Source of the DNA: Gammaproteobacteria bacterium
Lineage (GTDB): Bacteria; Pseudomonadota; Gammaproteobacteria; Pseudomonadales; Balneatricaceae
Length of the DNA stretch: 41,906 nucleotides
NCBI GenBank assembly: GCA_024230095.1
Contig: JAAERS010000168.1
Location: 1-41,906 of the forward strand
Reading direction: 5' to 3'
A model generated the notes under the pieces. It did no database searches. It worked only from the letters and a program-made list of their open reading frames with translations, and had not been told where the DNA came from. Of this stretch, positions 16,634 through 25,067 are shown piece by piece. Both the position numbers and the translations under genes were made by a program. The stretch's first letter is position 1, and every line of letters starts with the position of its first letter.

Positions 16634-17251
16634 ATGGATAGTGCCTTAATGATCGCTTTGGCGACAACATTTTTTTTTGTTTCGATAACGCCTGGAATGT
16701 GTATGACCTTAGCCTTGACCTTAGGCATGACAGTGGGCGTGCGTCGTACCATGTGGATGATGGCGGGTGAGCTAATTGGTGTAGGTCTGGTAGCCCTATT
16801 GGCCATTATTGGCGTAGCGGCGCTACTATTGCAGTACCCACCGTTATTTTATGTGCTCAAGTATGGGGGGGGCGCCTATCTCGCTTATCTGGGTGTGCAA
16901 CTGTGGCAGTCAAAAGGTGCTTTAGCCATAGATTTGTCAGGTGCTGTAAAAGACACAGGTCGCTGGCAGTTGGCTATTCAAGGCGCAGTGACGGCTGTTG
17001 CTAATCCTAAGGCTTGGGCTTTCACTATTGCCATTTTGCCACCTTTTGTCGAGATGAATAAACCCTTGCCAATGCAGCTGGCTATGATTTTGGTGATCGT
17101 CTTAAGCACAGAACTTGTCGCCTTGTTGGCCTATGCCACTGGCGGCAAGAGTTTAGGAAAACTTCTGCAGAAAAACGACAATGTACGCGTTATGAACCGC
17201 ATAGCTGGCACCCTCATGCTGGGCGTTGCTGTGTGGTTGGTATTGGGATAA
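16634..17251 (+). CDS. LysE/RhtB-family exporter
   Basis: A 205-residue amino-acid or metabolite exporter of the inner membrane, about six hydrophobic segments. The family N-terminus 'SITPGMCMTLALTLGMTVGVRR' corresponds to the 'xPGPxxxxxxxxGxxxGxrxg' motif (with a Met-Cys variant), and PKAWAFTIAILPPFV is the conserved middle-region motif. The substrate cannot be inferred. It is divergent from the Gate-domain gene and convergent with the monooxygenase gene. Confidence 0.87.
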   Translation: MDSALMIALATTFFFVSITPGMCMTLALTLGMTVGVRRTMWMMAGELIGVGLVALLAIIGVAALLLQYPPLFYVLKYGGGAYLAYLGVQLWQSKGALAIDLSGAVKDTGRWQLAIQGAVTAVANPKAWAFTIAILPPFVEMNKPLPMQLAMILVIVLSTELVALLAYATGGKSLGKLLQKNDNVRVMNRIAGTLMLGVAVWLVLG

Positions 17252-17278
17252 CTGGTTGTTGAAGTAGTGCAAATCCCT

Positions 17279-17312
17279 AAAAAATCCCCCTAGCAATGCT
17301 CTTGATAGGGGG
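17279..17312 (-). terminator. Rho-independent terminator of the monooxygenase gene
   Basis: On the minus strand, CCCCCTA (rc of 17306-17312) pairs with TAGGGGG (rc of 17286-17292) and is followed directly by ATTTTTT (rc of 17279-17285). This is a proper hairpin plus T-run located 34 bases after the minus-strand stop. On the plus strand the same hairpin lacks a T-run. Confidence 0.75.
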
Positions 17313-17345
17313 GCAGTGTGCGTATACTGCTTTTGTGGTGACTAA

Positions 17346-18521
17346 TTATAACAATCGTGGATCTGGGTCCATGCCTAAGAGGTGCCGGCCATAAATCTGT
17401 TTGCAAACGTCATAATCTGTGTAGGCGTGGGCGGCTGTCATATGAGATTCACGGAACAGGCGTTGGGCGTCATTGTCTAGGAACCAGGCATTGGCGCCGG
17501 AGGATTCGAATAGACGATCAACAGCCGCTACACACATTTTTACAGCATAAGCTTGGTTGGTGCGCCAATTAGCCAGTTGCTCGGTGGATGGTAAGGCTTG
17601 TTTCTTACCCATTTCAGTCAGATCGTCCCAGTCTTTTTCTAGCAGGGCGCGAGCGGCATTAACTTGGTGTTGAGATTCAGCCAAACGCATATAGGCAGGT
17701 ACATCTTGTCCCACAGAGGCCCCGGTGTAGGCACGAATGCGGTTTTTGGAGCGTTCTTTAAACCACTCGATCATTTTCTCTGCAATACCCAAGCTGATAG
17801 CGGCAAAGCCACAGGCAAAATAAGGGCGGTAGGCAGAAAAGTATATTTCTGATTCGGGGTACATCCCCCAACCATCAGATTGTCCCGTCATCAAGGCTTG
17901 AGCTGATTGGATACGGTGTTCGGGCACAAATACGTTTTCAATTTTTAGGGTTTTGGTGCCAGAACCTTTCATTGCCATGGCGTGCCAGTCATCGATAATT
18001 TCGTAGTCAGAGCAAGGAATTAGAGCAAAGTGCTGGTGACGAGCTGGGTTGACTTTAGCACCCTCTCGCAGAAAACCACAAATGGCCCATTCGGAATGGT
18101 CACAGCCAGAACTCCATGTTAAGTTACCAGAAAACATGACCCCACCATCCACTTCTTCGGCCTTACCAAACGGCGCGATAGAGCTGCTTGCCGTGGCTAG
18201 AGGATCATCACCCCAGACGTCGGTTTGTGCTTGCTCGGAAAATAAGGCCAATTGGTGCTGATGAGTATTGAGTAATTGTGCGGCCCAGGTGGTACCGCCA
18301 CAGGCTCCGGCTAACAATGCGGTAGCTTCACAGAATTCACGCAGTGATACTTCCATACCACCCCACTTTTTAGGTTGGAAGGCACGAATGTAACCAATTT
18401 CCTTTAGCAGTTTAATGTTTTCAGGGTGCGCCATACGTAGCTTTTCGCATTCGAAACGGCGTGATTCGATTACTGGCAGAATTTCTTTTACGCGTTCGAC
18501 CAGAGTAAATTCTTGAGCCAT
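17346..18521 (-). CDS. Acyl-CoA-dehydrogenase-fold flavin monooxygenase (HsaA / HpaH-C2 type)
   Basis: A 391-residue flavoprotein of the group that contains the oxygenase components of two-component monooxygenases (3-HSA hydroxylase HsaA, p-hydroxyphenylacetate hydroxylase C2). Supporting segments are GYIRAFQPKKWGGMEVSLREF (N-terminal helical domain), FSGNLTWSSGCDHSEWAICG (flavin-facing beta domain), and the C-terminal WFLDNDAQRLFRESHMTAAHAY with YGRHLLGMDPDPRLL. True acyl-CoA dehydrogenases carry a catalytic Glu motif that I do not see. No flavin reductase gene is adjacent, so a reductase must come from elsewhere. AGAGGT precedes the ATG. It has its own terminator and a palindromic site upstream, so it looks monocistronic and regulated. 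Confidence 0.82.
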   Translation of the reverse strand: MAQEFTLVERVKEILPVIESRRFECEKLRMAHPENIKLLKEIGYIRAFQPKKWGGMEVSLREFCEATALLAGACGGTTWAAQLLNTHQHQLALFSEQAQTDVWGDDPLATASSSIAPFGKAEEVDGGVMFSGNLTWSSGCDHSEWAICGFLREGAKVNPARHQHFALIPCSDYEIIDDWHAMAMKGSGTKTLKIENVFVPEHRIQSAQALMTGQSDGWGMYPESEIYFSAYRPYFACGFAAISLGIAEKMIEWFKERSKNRIRAYTGASVGQDVPAYMRLAESQHQVNAARALLEKDWDDLTEMGKKQALPSTEQLANWRTNQAYAVKMCVAAVDRLFESSGANAWFLDNDAQRLFRESHMTAAHAYTDYDVCKQIYGRHLLGMDPDPRLL

Positions 18522-18557
18522 GTTGGGACCTCTGTAGTTGTTTTTTTTCTGAGTTTA

Positions 18558-18575
18558 TAGTTAACATGTTAACTA
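18558..18575. promoter_or_regulatory. Perfect 18-bp palindrome, probable operator
   Basis: TAGTTAACATGTTAACTA is a perfect palindrome located 37-54 bases upstream of the monooxygenase start codon. Its length and symmetry suit a TetR- or MarR-type dimeric repressor, but no such gene lies next to it. The regulator is unknown. Confidence 0.7.
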
Positions 18576-18750
18576 ACAATGGGATTATCATAGCAAGAGT
18601 TGTTGATAATGCCAAGTCTTTCACGCAAAAAATTGACTTCACGCCATAGGCAACTGGTCAGTACAGGTCGGCTATCATGGTGTAGCACCGGCTCGGCTTA
18701 TTGCGCAGCCAAGTGTTGGTAGCTAAAGGTCAACCGACAAGAAATTAAGC

Positions 18751-20478
18751 TCACTTGAGCCACAAAGCACCAATTAGGAACATCGACACAATAAACCATA
18801 TTAATGACATTGCTTGCCAAAATATCACCTTATTGGATTGCTTTTGAACCTTACGATCGTGCACAAATTCGGCGTTGGGGTGAGTTAAGTCCTGTAAAAA
18901 TTCATCCAGATGTTTATAACGATGCCCAAGCTCTGGTGTTAAGCCTTTACGCAAAGCACGGTCGAACCAAATGGGGACAATAGGGTTATAGCGGTCAGCC
19001 GGGATATATCGCAGTTTGGCTAGTTGTGCCGGGTTATCACAGTTTTCCAATGCTTTACCATAGGGCAGGTGGTTGGTAAAAATCTCATAGGTGATGCTAG
19101 CTAGGGAGAATAGGTCGCCCTGGATACCGGTGTTTTGCCCTAAACGTAACAATGGGTCTGCATAGTTCATGGTGCCAAGAATGCGGTCGCGCTCCATGGG
19201 GACAAATATTTCGTCGACACCAGCCACGAATACTGAGCCAAAGTCCACGAGGGTTGCGTGCATATCGGGGCCAATAATAATATTGCCAGGTTTTAGGTCT
19301 TGATGCAGCGTCTCTCGTTTGTGAAATGCCTTCAGGCCTTGCGTGATTTGTTTAACGATACTGATCGCTTGAGATGGTCTAGGGTAGGGGTTTTCGGCTA
19401 TCCATTTCTCCAAGTTGATGCCCTCAACCTTATCCATCAGGTAATACAAAAAGTGTTTAGGACGGTCGCTAGTGACCACCTTTACCACGTGGGGGCTGTC
19501 AATGCGTGCTCCCACCCATTCTTCCATGATGAAACGTTCGATGTAGTCGGGATCGTCCTCATAGTTGGGAGAAGGTGTTTTCATGACACACTGTTTGTGG
19601 GTTTCTGTATCTTCTACCAAATACAGTTGGCTACGGCTGCTGGCATAGATTTCTTCGATGATTTTATAACCATCCATGGTCATGCCCACGCTCAGATCTG
19701 GTGGGAAGGGTAGGTTCGTCAGACGCTCGGTCAAACTATCAATATGGTCCTCTACCAGCTCTTCAACCTTGATTAGCTGACAGCTAATATTGTCCGTGCT
19801 GCCGGCTGCAAAAGCGGCATCAGCCATCATTTCACAAGCTGTGTTGAGGTCGCTTGTTTGTCTAATAATGGCCATGATTTCTTGCGGGCTTAAGCTATCA
19901 TGAATGCCGTCTGTGGACAGCATAAACAGGTCGCCTTGTTCCATGGCCAAGGTGCGATAATCGAGGTCAAGCTTAGTGTCCATGCCCATGGCTCGTGACA
20001 AACAGCTTTTTGACTTGGATAGCGTGGCAACATGGTCCGTGGTTAAACACTCCATATGGTTATCACGTATGCGATAGATGCGGCTATCACCAACATGAAA
20101 AATATGCGCTGTGTGGGATTTCATGATAATAGCTGACAAAGTGCACAGCCAACCTCGGGTGTCGAGATAGTCGTGGCTACGGGCATATAAGGAACGGTTG
20201 ATTGCCGTGAGTACTTTTTGTGCCGATTTTTTGACCGTCCAAATGTCTGGCGTATCAAAGTAATCGTTAATAAATTCAGTGACACACAACTCAGCCGCTT
20301 CGCCACCAGCTTCAGCGCTACTGACCCCATCGGCAATGATCGCGCAAGCACCTTTAGTGGTAAAAAGATTGTCTTGAGGGAAAAAGAAACTCAGGCAGTC
20401 TTCATTATGCGCCTTACGTCCGGCCAGACTTTGGCGGCCTTGGCTGATTTTGATTTCGCTTTGTAGGTGCGTAGGCAT
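18751..20478 (-). CDS. PP2C phosphatase / Ser-Thr protein kinase fusion, membrane-anchored
   Basis: A 575-residue bifunctional signalling protein. The PP2C phosphatase domain spans roughly 10-240 with metal ligands in NED (D27), IADG (D50), GDSR (D131), STDG (D190) and STDN (D229). The kinase domain spans roughly 268-530 with K300 (VMK), E320 region, LHQDLKPGN (HQD instead of HRD, D394) and DFG (D412). Its glycine-rich loop is degenerate (EIYASSRSQLYLVED has no glycine). A single transmembrane helix (about 551-573) closes the protein. The ATG at 20478 has AAAGGA upstream. It follows a nitrate transporter gene by 77 bases. The same pairing is found in Pseudomonas next to nasA, which suggests it tunes nitrate uptake or assimilation (inference). 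Confidence 0.88.
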   Translation of the reverse strand: MPTHLQSEIKISQGRQSLAGRKAHNEDCLSFFFPQDNLFTTKGACAIIADGVSSAEAGGEAAELCVTEFINDYFDTPDIWTVKKSAQKVLTAINRSLYARSHDYLDTRGWLCTLSAIIMKSHTAHIFHVGDSRIYRIRDNHMECLTTDHVATLSKSKSCLSRAMGMDTKLDLDYRTLAMEQGDLFMLSTDGIHDSLSPQEIMAIIRQTSDLNTACEMMADAAFAAGSTDNISCQLIKVEELVEDHIDSLTERLTNLPFPPDLSVGMTMDGYKIIEEIYASSRSQLYLVEDTETHKQCVMKTPSPNYEDDPDYIERFIMEEWVGARIDSPHVVKVVTSDRPKHFLYYLMDKVEGINLEKWIAENPYPRPSQAISIVKQITQGLKAFHKRETLHQDLKPGNIIIGPDMHATLVDFGSVFVAGVDEIFVPMERDRILGTMNYADPLLRLGQNTGIQGDLFSLASITYEIFTNHLPYGKALENCDNPAQLAKLRYIPADRYNPIVPIWFDRALRKGLTPELGHRYKHLDEFLQDLTHPNAEFVHDRKVQKQSNKVIFWQAMSLIWFIVSMFLIGALWLK

Positions 20479-20502
20479 AGTTCCGGTTCCTTTAAAGCCG
20501 AA

Positions 20503-20535
20503 AGGCTGCCTACCTTTGCACAAGGTAAGCAGCCT
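20503..20535 (-). terminator. Strong hairpin between the nitrate transporter and PP2C-kinase genes
   Basis: AGGCTGCCTACCTT (20503-20516) and AAGGTAAGCAGCCT (20522-20535) pair over 14 positions with one mismatch or wobble around a 5-base loop. On the minus-strand transcript it is followed by TTCGGCTTTAAAGG, a poor U-tract. It may attenuate read-through into the kinase gene or protect the transporter mRNA. Confidence 0.65.
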
Positions 20536-20555
20536 GCATATGACGTGCTACTAGT

Positions 20556-22028
20556 TTACTCTACATCAATGAGTTGCACAGTCCCGTCTGGTAGTATTTC
20601 TGCCATTTTACCGCTAGGTTCATCCATAAATTGAACAAGCATAAATACCAAAATAGCGGAGGCACCTATCACCATGAAAAAGGTGGAGTAGTCGACAAAG
20701 GACAACACAGTCAGGTAGATGACCGCACCCACATTGCCGTAAGCGCCTGCCATGCCAGCTATCTGGCCAGTCATGCGTCGCTGAACTAGAGGTACGATGG
20801 CAAATACAGCACCTTCACCGGCTTGTACGAAGAATGAGCACGCCATAGTCGCGATCACGGCTAGTGGTATCCACCAGTCTGCGTCGATCTGGCTAAGTAC
20901 AAAATAACCGACAGCTAAGCCGGCAATGAGGACAGATAAAGTCTTGCGACGGCCGATGCTATCGCTTAGGTGGCCTCCTGTTGGGCGAGCAACTAGGTTC
21001 ATAAAGGCAAAGCCAGAAGCCAGTAAGCCAGCTTGTACGGCGCTGAGACCTTCAAAAGTATCCAGAAAGAACAGTGGCAACATAGATACCACCGCTAACT
21101 CGGAGCCAAAGGTCACGAAGTAGGCAATATCTAAAACCGCGACCTGTTTAAATTTGTAGCGTTGGATTTCGGGCACGCCTTGTGCCAAGTGTTCCTTGTT
21201 GACATGGTGAATGGTACGAACCTGCACAATAAATAACACCACCAAAATCAGGTAAATGCCGTTGCTTGCCATGTCATTCAGCAGGCCCAGATTGGCAGGG
21301 CTTAATTTCCAGGTTAGCACGGCAAGTGCTAGGTACATAGGCACATTCATGGCCAGATAGAAGTAGAAGTCAGCTTTACTGGTGACTTCTAGGCCACCGT
21401 GCTTTTTAGGCTTAAAGTAGGTAGAACCTTTTGGCGTGTCCTTGGCGATACGGCGGTAAATAATACCGTACAGGAAGGCGATCACGCCCATCATACCAAT
21501 GGCATAGCGCCAGCCATCATCACCACCGTAAAGTAAGGCGATGGTTGGTAGGGACATGGCTGCTGCGGCCGAGCCAAAGTTACCCCAGCCACCGTAGATG
21601 CCTTCCGCAATCCCAACCTGCTTGGCTGGAAACCACTCGGACACCATGCGGATACCGATCACAAAACCGGCGCCAATGAAACCGCTGAGAAAGCGCATCA
21701 CGGCCAGTTGTTCGTAGGTTTGCGCTGAGGCGAAGCCAACAGCAATTAATCCACCGATCATTAATAGTGTGCTAAATACCAACCGTGGTCCATATTTATC
21801 TACTAGGGTACCAATCACGATGCGCGACGGGATAGTGAGTGCAACATTTAAGATAAGCAGGGCTTTGATTTGAGGGGTGCTTAAGTCAAATGCTTCTTTG
21901 ATAATAGCCATCATAGGGGCATGACTGAACCACACTACAAAGGTCAAAAAGAAAGCAAACCAGGTGATGTGCAGTGTTTTGATTTTGGGGTCGCCAAAAT
22001 TAAACAGATGCAGTTTTTCGGTACTCAT
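20556..22028 (-). CDS. narK: NarK/NasA-type MFS nitrate transporter
   Basis: A 490-residue nitrate/nitrite porter of the major facilitator superfamily, twelve predicted helices. The nitrate signature is [16 protein letters not shown] near residues 143-158, with a second glycine-rich signature [16 protein letters not shown] near the C-terminal half. [10 protein letters not shown] is the MFS loop 2-3 motif. It resembles the assimilatory NasA/NrtP group more than the two paralogues to its right, and it is followed by the PP2C/kinase gene as in Pseudomonas nas loci. Its promoter nevertheless carries the same FNR/Anr plus NarL-like module as the respiratory genes. CGGAG precedes the ATG. Confidence 0.9.
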   Translation of the reverse strand: MSTEKLHLFNFGDPKIKTLHITWFAFFLTFVVWFSHAPMMAIIKEAFDLSTPQIKALLILNVALTIPSRIVIGTLVDKYGPRLVFSTLLMIGGLIAVGFASAQTYEQLAVMRFLSGFIGAGFVIGIRMVSEWFPAKQVGIAEGIYGGWGNFGSAAAAMSLPTIALLYGGDDGWRYAIGMMGVIAFLYGIIYRRIAKDTPKGSTYFKPKKHGGLEVTSKADFYFYLAMNVPMYLALAVLTWKLSPANLGLLNDMASNGIYLILVVLFIVQVRTIHHVNKEHLAQGVPEIQRYKFKQVAVLDIAYFVTFGSELAVVSMLPLFFLDTFEGLSAVQAGLLASGFAFMNLVARPTGGHLSDSIGRRKTLSVLIAGLAVGYFVLSQIDADWWIPLAVIATMACSFFVQAGEGAVFAIVPLVQRRMTGQIAGMAGAYGNVGAVIYLTVLSFVDYSTFFMVIGASAILVFMLVQFMDEPSGKMAEILPDGTVQLIDVE

Positions 22029-22103
22029 ACTAGTAACTCCGTAAAGTGCAAATCATTCAGTGAACTGATGCACCAAACATAATGCCGCATGGGGGAGTGC
22101 TAC

Positions 22104-22117
22104 TTGATCTAAGTCAA
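22104..22117 (-). promoter_or_regulatory. FNR/Anr box upstream of the minus-strand nitrate transporter
   Basis: On the minus strand this reads TTGACTTAGATCAA, matching TTGAT-N4-ATCAA with a C for T in one half. If centred at -41.5 it puts the start near 22069, about 41 bases before the ATG. It mediates anaerobic activation in this family of promoters. Confidence 0.78.
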
Positions 22118-22154
22118 TCTCTGGGGTCTCAATATTTGTCCTATTTGGCCTTAC

Positions 22155-22170
22155 TACCACCTTGGTGGTA
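22155..22170 (-). promoter_or_regulatory. NarL-like 7-2-7 site upstream of the minus-strand nitrate transporter
   Basis: On the minus strand it reads TACCACC-AA-GGTGGTA, an inverted heptamer pair with a 2-base spacer. Its centre (22162.5) is 52 bases upstream of the FNR/Anr box centre. The same box recurs at 24947 and 28489. The intergenic stretch 22029-22347 otherwise holds only the narL-side hairpins. Confidence 0.78.
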
Positions 22171-22289
22171 TATGAATAATGACTATAACTATATGATAAA
22201 TAAGAAATAATTCTTTTATTAGAGAGAAGCCTAAGAAGCTTGAGAAGAGGTTAGGTTAGAAGGGGTATAGCCGGGTTTTGAACTGTTGC

Positions 22290-22328
22290 CATTGCCAGTC
22301 GCAGACCCTAAGTCTGAGCCTGGCAATG
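22290..22328 (-). terminator. Nested hairpin downstream of narL
   Basis: CATTGCCAG (22290-22298) pairs with CTGGCAATG (22320-22328), and inside it CAGAC (22302-22306) pairs with GTCTG (22312-22316). It lies 20 bases beyond the narL stop. A second inverted repeat, TGTATGGGC (22333-22341) with GCCCATACA (22370-22378), spans the narL stop codon. No long T-run follows, so it is a probable transcript end or stabiliser rather than a classical terminator. Confidence 0.5.
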
Positions 22329-22347
22329 ACCCTGTATGGGCTTGACT

Positions 22348-22995
22348 CTAATTCAAGCCTTCCTGCACAGCCCATACAGCCACTTCTACTCGTGAACGTA
22401 GGCGCAGTTTTTTCAATAGGTGTTTAACGTGCACCTTCACCGTACCTTCGGTAATATTGAGTTTACGGGCTATAACTTTATTGGCCATTCCGTTAGCAAT
22501 AAGTCTGATGATCTGTTTTTCTCTTGGCGTAAGCGTCTGCATGTCTATCTTGTCTGAGCGTTTGTTTGACTGCAGGGCTTGGGCCAAGAGAGTAGTCAGA
22601 CGCGGGCTGATGACTAGAGTGCCAGTGGCCGCTTGTTCTAGGCTGGTAAGTAGGTCTTCGGGTTCCATGTCTTTAAGCAGGTAACCATCGGCACCGGCCT
22701 TGAGTGCTGCCACTACGTCTTCTTCGTTGTCGGACACGGTAAATACCACTATGCGTGAGCTGACGTTTTCTTCACGTAACATCTTGAGGGTTTCAATGCC
22801 ATTGATTTCCGGCATGTTGAGGTCCAACAAAATAAGGTCAGGGTCGTATTTCTGAGCTTGTTTTATGCCCTCAACAGCGTTGCAGGCTTCGGCTACGACC
22901 TGCATATTGGGGTTCATCTCAATAAGTTGTTTAACACCTTTACGAAGCAAAGGGTGATCGTCAATCAACAAAATGCTCGCACTGTTATCCTGCAT
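22348..22995 (-). CDS. narL: Nitrate/nitrite response regulator NarL
   Basis: A 215-residue response regulator. The receiver domain has acidic residues D12-D13 and the phosphoacceptor D58 in [17 protein letters not shown]. The C-terminal LuxR/NarL helix-turn-helix (about 150-212) reads [40 protein letters not shown] in continuous fashion, of which the recognition helix is [13 protein letters not shown]. It is encoded after narX with an 11-base overlap, so kinase and regulator are translationally coupled. It is the obvious candidate to bind the three 7-2-7 boxes in this window, including the one in the narX-narK1 divergent region. Confidence 0.93.
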   Translation of the reverse strand: MQDNSASILLIDDHPLLRKGVKQLIEMNPNMQVVAEACNAVEGIKQAQKYDPDLILLDLNMPEINGIETLKMLREENVSSRIVVFTVSDNEEDVVAALKAGADGYLLKDMEPEDLLTSLEQAATGTLVISPRLTTLLAQALQSNKRSDKIDMQTLTPREKQIIRLIANGMANKVIARKLNITEGTVKVHVKHLLKKLRLRSRVEVAVWAVQEGLN

Positions 22996-24823
22996 GGCTT
23001 ATTTCCTTTAGGGTGCTTTTGGTTTGAAAGGTGACATGCACGCGCACGCCACCGGAACTTTGGTTCTCGATGCTTAGTTCGCCACCGAGGGATGCAGTGC
23101 GATCTTGCATTATGACCAAGCCGTAATGGTTAGCCATATCTTGATGATCAGGCAAGCCTAAACCGTTGTCACATATGGTCACACTGACTTTACTTTGCTC
23201 GGCTTCGACAAGTACGCTGGCTTCATTACAGTTGGAGTGTTTAACAATATTAGCCAAGGCTTCTCGGATGATCTGTAATACGTGAATTTCTTCATTGGCG
23301 GTAAGGTTGAGATGATGAATACGATATTGAGAGTCAATAATAAAGCCTAAGCGCTCCGAGAATTCTTCAATGGTGGCATCCAGAGCCGGTCCCAAGCCGG
23401 GTATGTCTAGCTTTAAACGGAAGGTTGATAATAATTCGCGTAATTGGCGGTAAGCATTGTTGAGGCCCTCTTTTAGTTCCATGACCACTTCGTCCATCTG
23501 TGATTCCTTGGCATCTTGTTTGCGCATCATCCCTAATCGAGCCACTTGAATTTTCAGATAGGACAGGGACTGAGCCAAAGAGTCATGCAGTTCTCGGGCA
23601 ATGACTGAGCGTTCTTCAATCAATGACATATGCTGGTCTTGACTGGCTTTACGCTCCAGTGATAAGGATGTACCGAGGTTTTCAACGATGGTTTCTACCA
23701 GCTTTATTTCTTCGTTGCTAGGTGGTTGATCAGGTAGGAATTGGGCTCTGATTTCACCAAAGTAGGTTTCTTGCACTTGAATAGGCAGGGTCATAGCTTG
23801 GTGTGGTCGTTCGTCTATTTGGTTGCCCAAACAACGATAACAATCGGTATTGATACAGGTGTTAGGGCGTTCCGGGGATGTGGTGATCAGTTCACGATAG
23901 GCCTGTTTGTTTGAGTCTGTAAGGGTCAAGCTAATAGGACCAAAGTTTGAAATAGTTTCTAGTTGTTGCATTACCGGCATAAAGCGTTGGCAGATATCTT
24001 CCTGACGATTGAGGCTGCGGTTGGTGTTATAAAGTAGTTGCAAGGCTTCATTGGTTTTTTGTAACTCAGAGGTTTTGCTTTCAACCCGTTGCTCTAGATC
24101 GTTGTAGATTTTTTGCAGTTCTTCAGCCATGCGGTTGTATGTGTTGCTAAGCAAACCCAATTCGTCTTCACTTTGGTAGTCAAGGCGGCCTGATAGGTTG
24201 CCAGAGCTCGCAAGCTTGGCTAAGGTTACTAGTTGTTTTAGTGGGCGTATTACGTTGTTGTTAATGTCCAGCATGGCTACCAAAATGATGATAATGGTCA
24301 TTACCAAACTAATCCCCTGCACTAAGGACAGTAATTTAATTTTGGATTCGGTGCTTTTCTCCAACAGCATGACCATGGCGTCTATGTTGTTAACGAAAGG
24401 CGTCATAATGGCCGTTAGTTGTGCGGTACTAATTTTTTCTTCTATACCCGCTAGGTAACGGGGTTTGATGTCGCTGAACCATTGTTTTTGCAAATTTTGG
24501 TAGTGATTATAAAGGTTGATGGCGCCGTCTTTGGTAATTACCGAGGAGAGTATCTGGCTATTTAAACGTTGTTCAAAATCGGCCAGATCAGCCTGCAATA
24601 CGCTGGCATTAACTGAACTTGGTTGGTAGATATGGTCACTGGCATCGGCAACCAGCTTATAGGACATCATGCGTAAGGAGCCAGCGAGGTTAATAGCGCC
24701 AGCATCGCCTTGCGTATTTTGTGCCACCAGTACAGAACCCACCATACTTACCAAGGCCATCAGACTGACAGCAAACATGGCAGCGCCAATTCGCGCAATT
24801 ATCGATTTTTTAAATAGTGGCAT
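22985..24823 (-). CDS. narX: Nitrate/nitrite sensor histidine kinase NarX
   Basis: A 612-residue membrane sensor kinase. The first transmembrane helix spans about 12-35. The ligand-binding P-box is [18 protein letters not shown] (40-57), the hallmark of nitrate sensors. The second helix spans about 168-188, and HAMP with a coiled signalling helix about 189-265. A central cysteine-bearing module has C323, C328 and C331. The HisKA_3 dimerisation helix has phosphoacceptor H413 ([13 protein letters not shown]), and the ATPase domain has CDNGLGLPD. An AGGA-type ribosome site lies just before the ATG at 24823. It is divergent from narK1, as in Pseudomonas narXL-narK1K2GHJI. Confidence 0.93.
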   Translation of the reverse strand: MPLFKKSIIARIGAAMFAVSLMALVSMVGSVLVAQNTQGDAGAINLAGSLRMMSYKLVADASDHIYQPSSVNASVLQADLADFEQRLNSQILSSVITKDGAINLYNHYQNLQKQWFSDIKPRYLAGIEEKISTAQLTAIMTPFVNNIDAMVMLLEKSTESKIKLLSLVQGISLVMTIIIILVAMLDINNNVIRPLKQLVTLAKLASSGNLSGRLDYQSEDELGLLSNTYNRMAEELQKIYNDLEQRVESKTSELQKTNEALQLLYNTNRSLNRQEDICQRFMPVMQQLETISNFGPISLTLTDSNKQAYRELITTSPERPNTCINTDCYRCLGNQIDERPHQAMTLPIQVQETYFGEIRAQFLPDQPPSNEEIKLVETIVENLGTSLSLERKASQDQHMSLIEERSVIARELHDSLAQSLSYLKIQVARLGMMRKQDAKESQMDEVVMELKEGLNNAYRQLRELLSTFRLKLDIPGLGPALDATIEEFSERLGFIIDSQYRIHHLNLTANEEIHVLQIIREALANIVKHSNCNEASVLVEAEQSKVSVTICDNGLGLPDHQDMANHYGLVIMQDRTASLGGELSIENQSSGGVRVHVTFQTKSTLKEISHAG

Positions 24824-24946
24824 TCCTAATCAATCCTTTTGATTGGCCTACTCACAAATAGCTAGCAGGGCAGTATTATCCGTTGTATAGGCTAATTATG
24901 TGTAAAAAATAAAATAAAAACAATAACTTGTGTAACAGATCTGGTA

Positions 24947-24962
24947 TACCACTAAAGTGGTA
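24947..24962 (+). promoter_or_regulatory. NarL-like 7-2-7 site in the narX-narK1 divergent region
   Basis: TACCACT-AA-AGTGGTA is a perfect inverted heptamer pair. Its centre at 24954.5 is 52 bases upstream of the FNR/Anr box centre for narK1. Being about 125 bases from narX, it may also serve narXL autoregulation. Confidence 0.82.
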
Positions 24963-24999
24963 GGCGGGCAGATTGTGCGAAAATTCGACGTTCTAGCTA

Positions 25000-25013
25000 T
25001 TGATCTTGATCAA
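25000..25013 (+). promoter_or_regulatory. Perfect FNR/Anr box upstream of narK1
   Basis: TTGATCTTGATCAA matches TTGAT-N4-ATCAA exactly. Placed at -41.5, the start would be near 25048, leaving a leader of about 20 bases before the TTG start of narK1. Confidence 0.88.
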
Positions 25014-25067
25014 GTGTTATAAGTTCAAGCTGCTTTATTTTGGCCCATATTCGTATTAACCGCAAAT

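Noticed and set aside
18558-18575. A KstR-type cholesterol regulator site, suggested by the AAC-N2-GTT core and the HsaA-like enzyme
   Set aside because: The outer positions do not match the KstR pattern and no steroid-degradation genes are in the window.
18576-18750. A possible gene remnant on the plus strand between the monooxygenase and PP2C-kinase genes
   Set aside because: A frame of about 29 codons (ending QPSVGS) is open, but it matches no family I recognise and has no start signal.
22985-22995. The narX-narL overlap as a possible frameshift
   Set aside because: Both proteins are complete, and the 11-base overlap with its own ATG is ordinary translational coupling.
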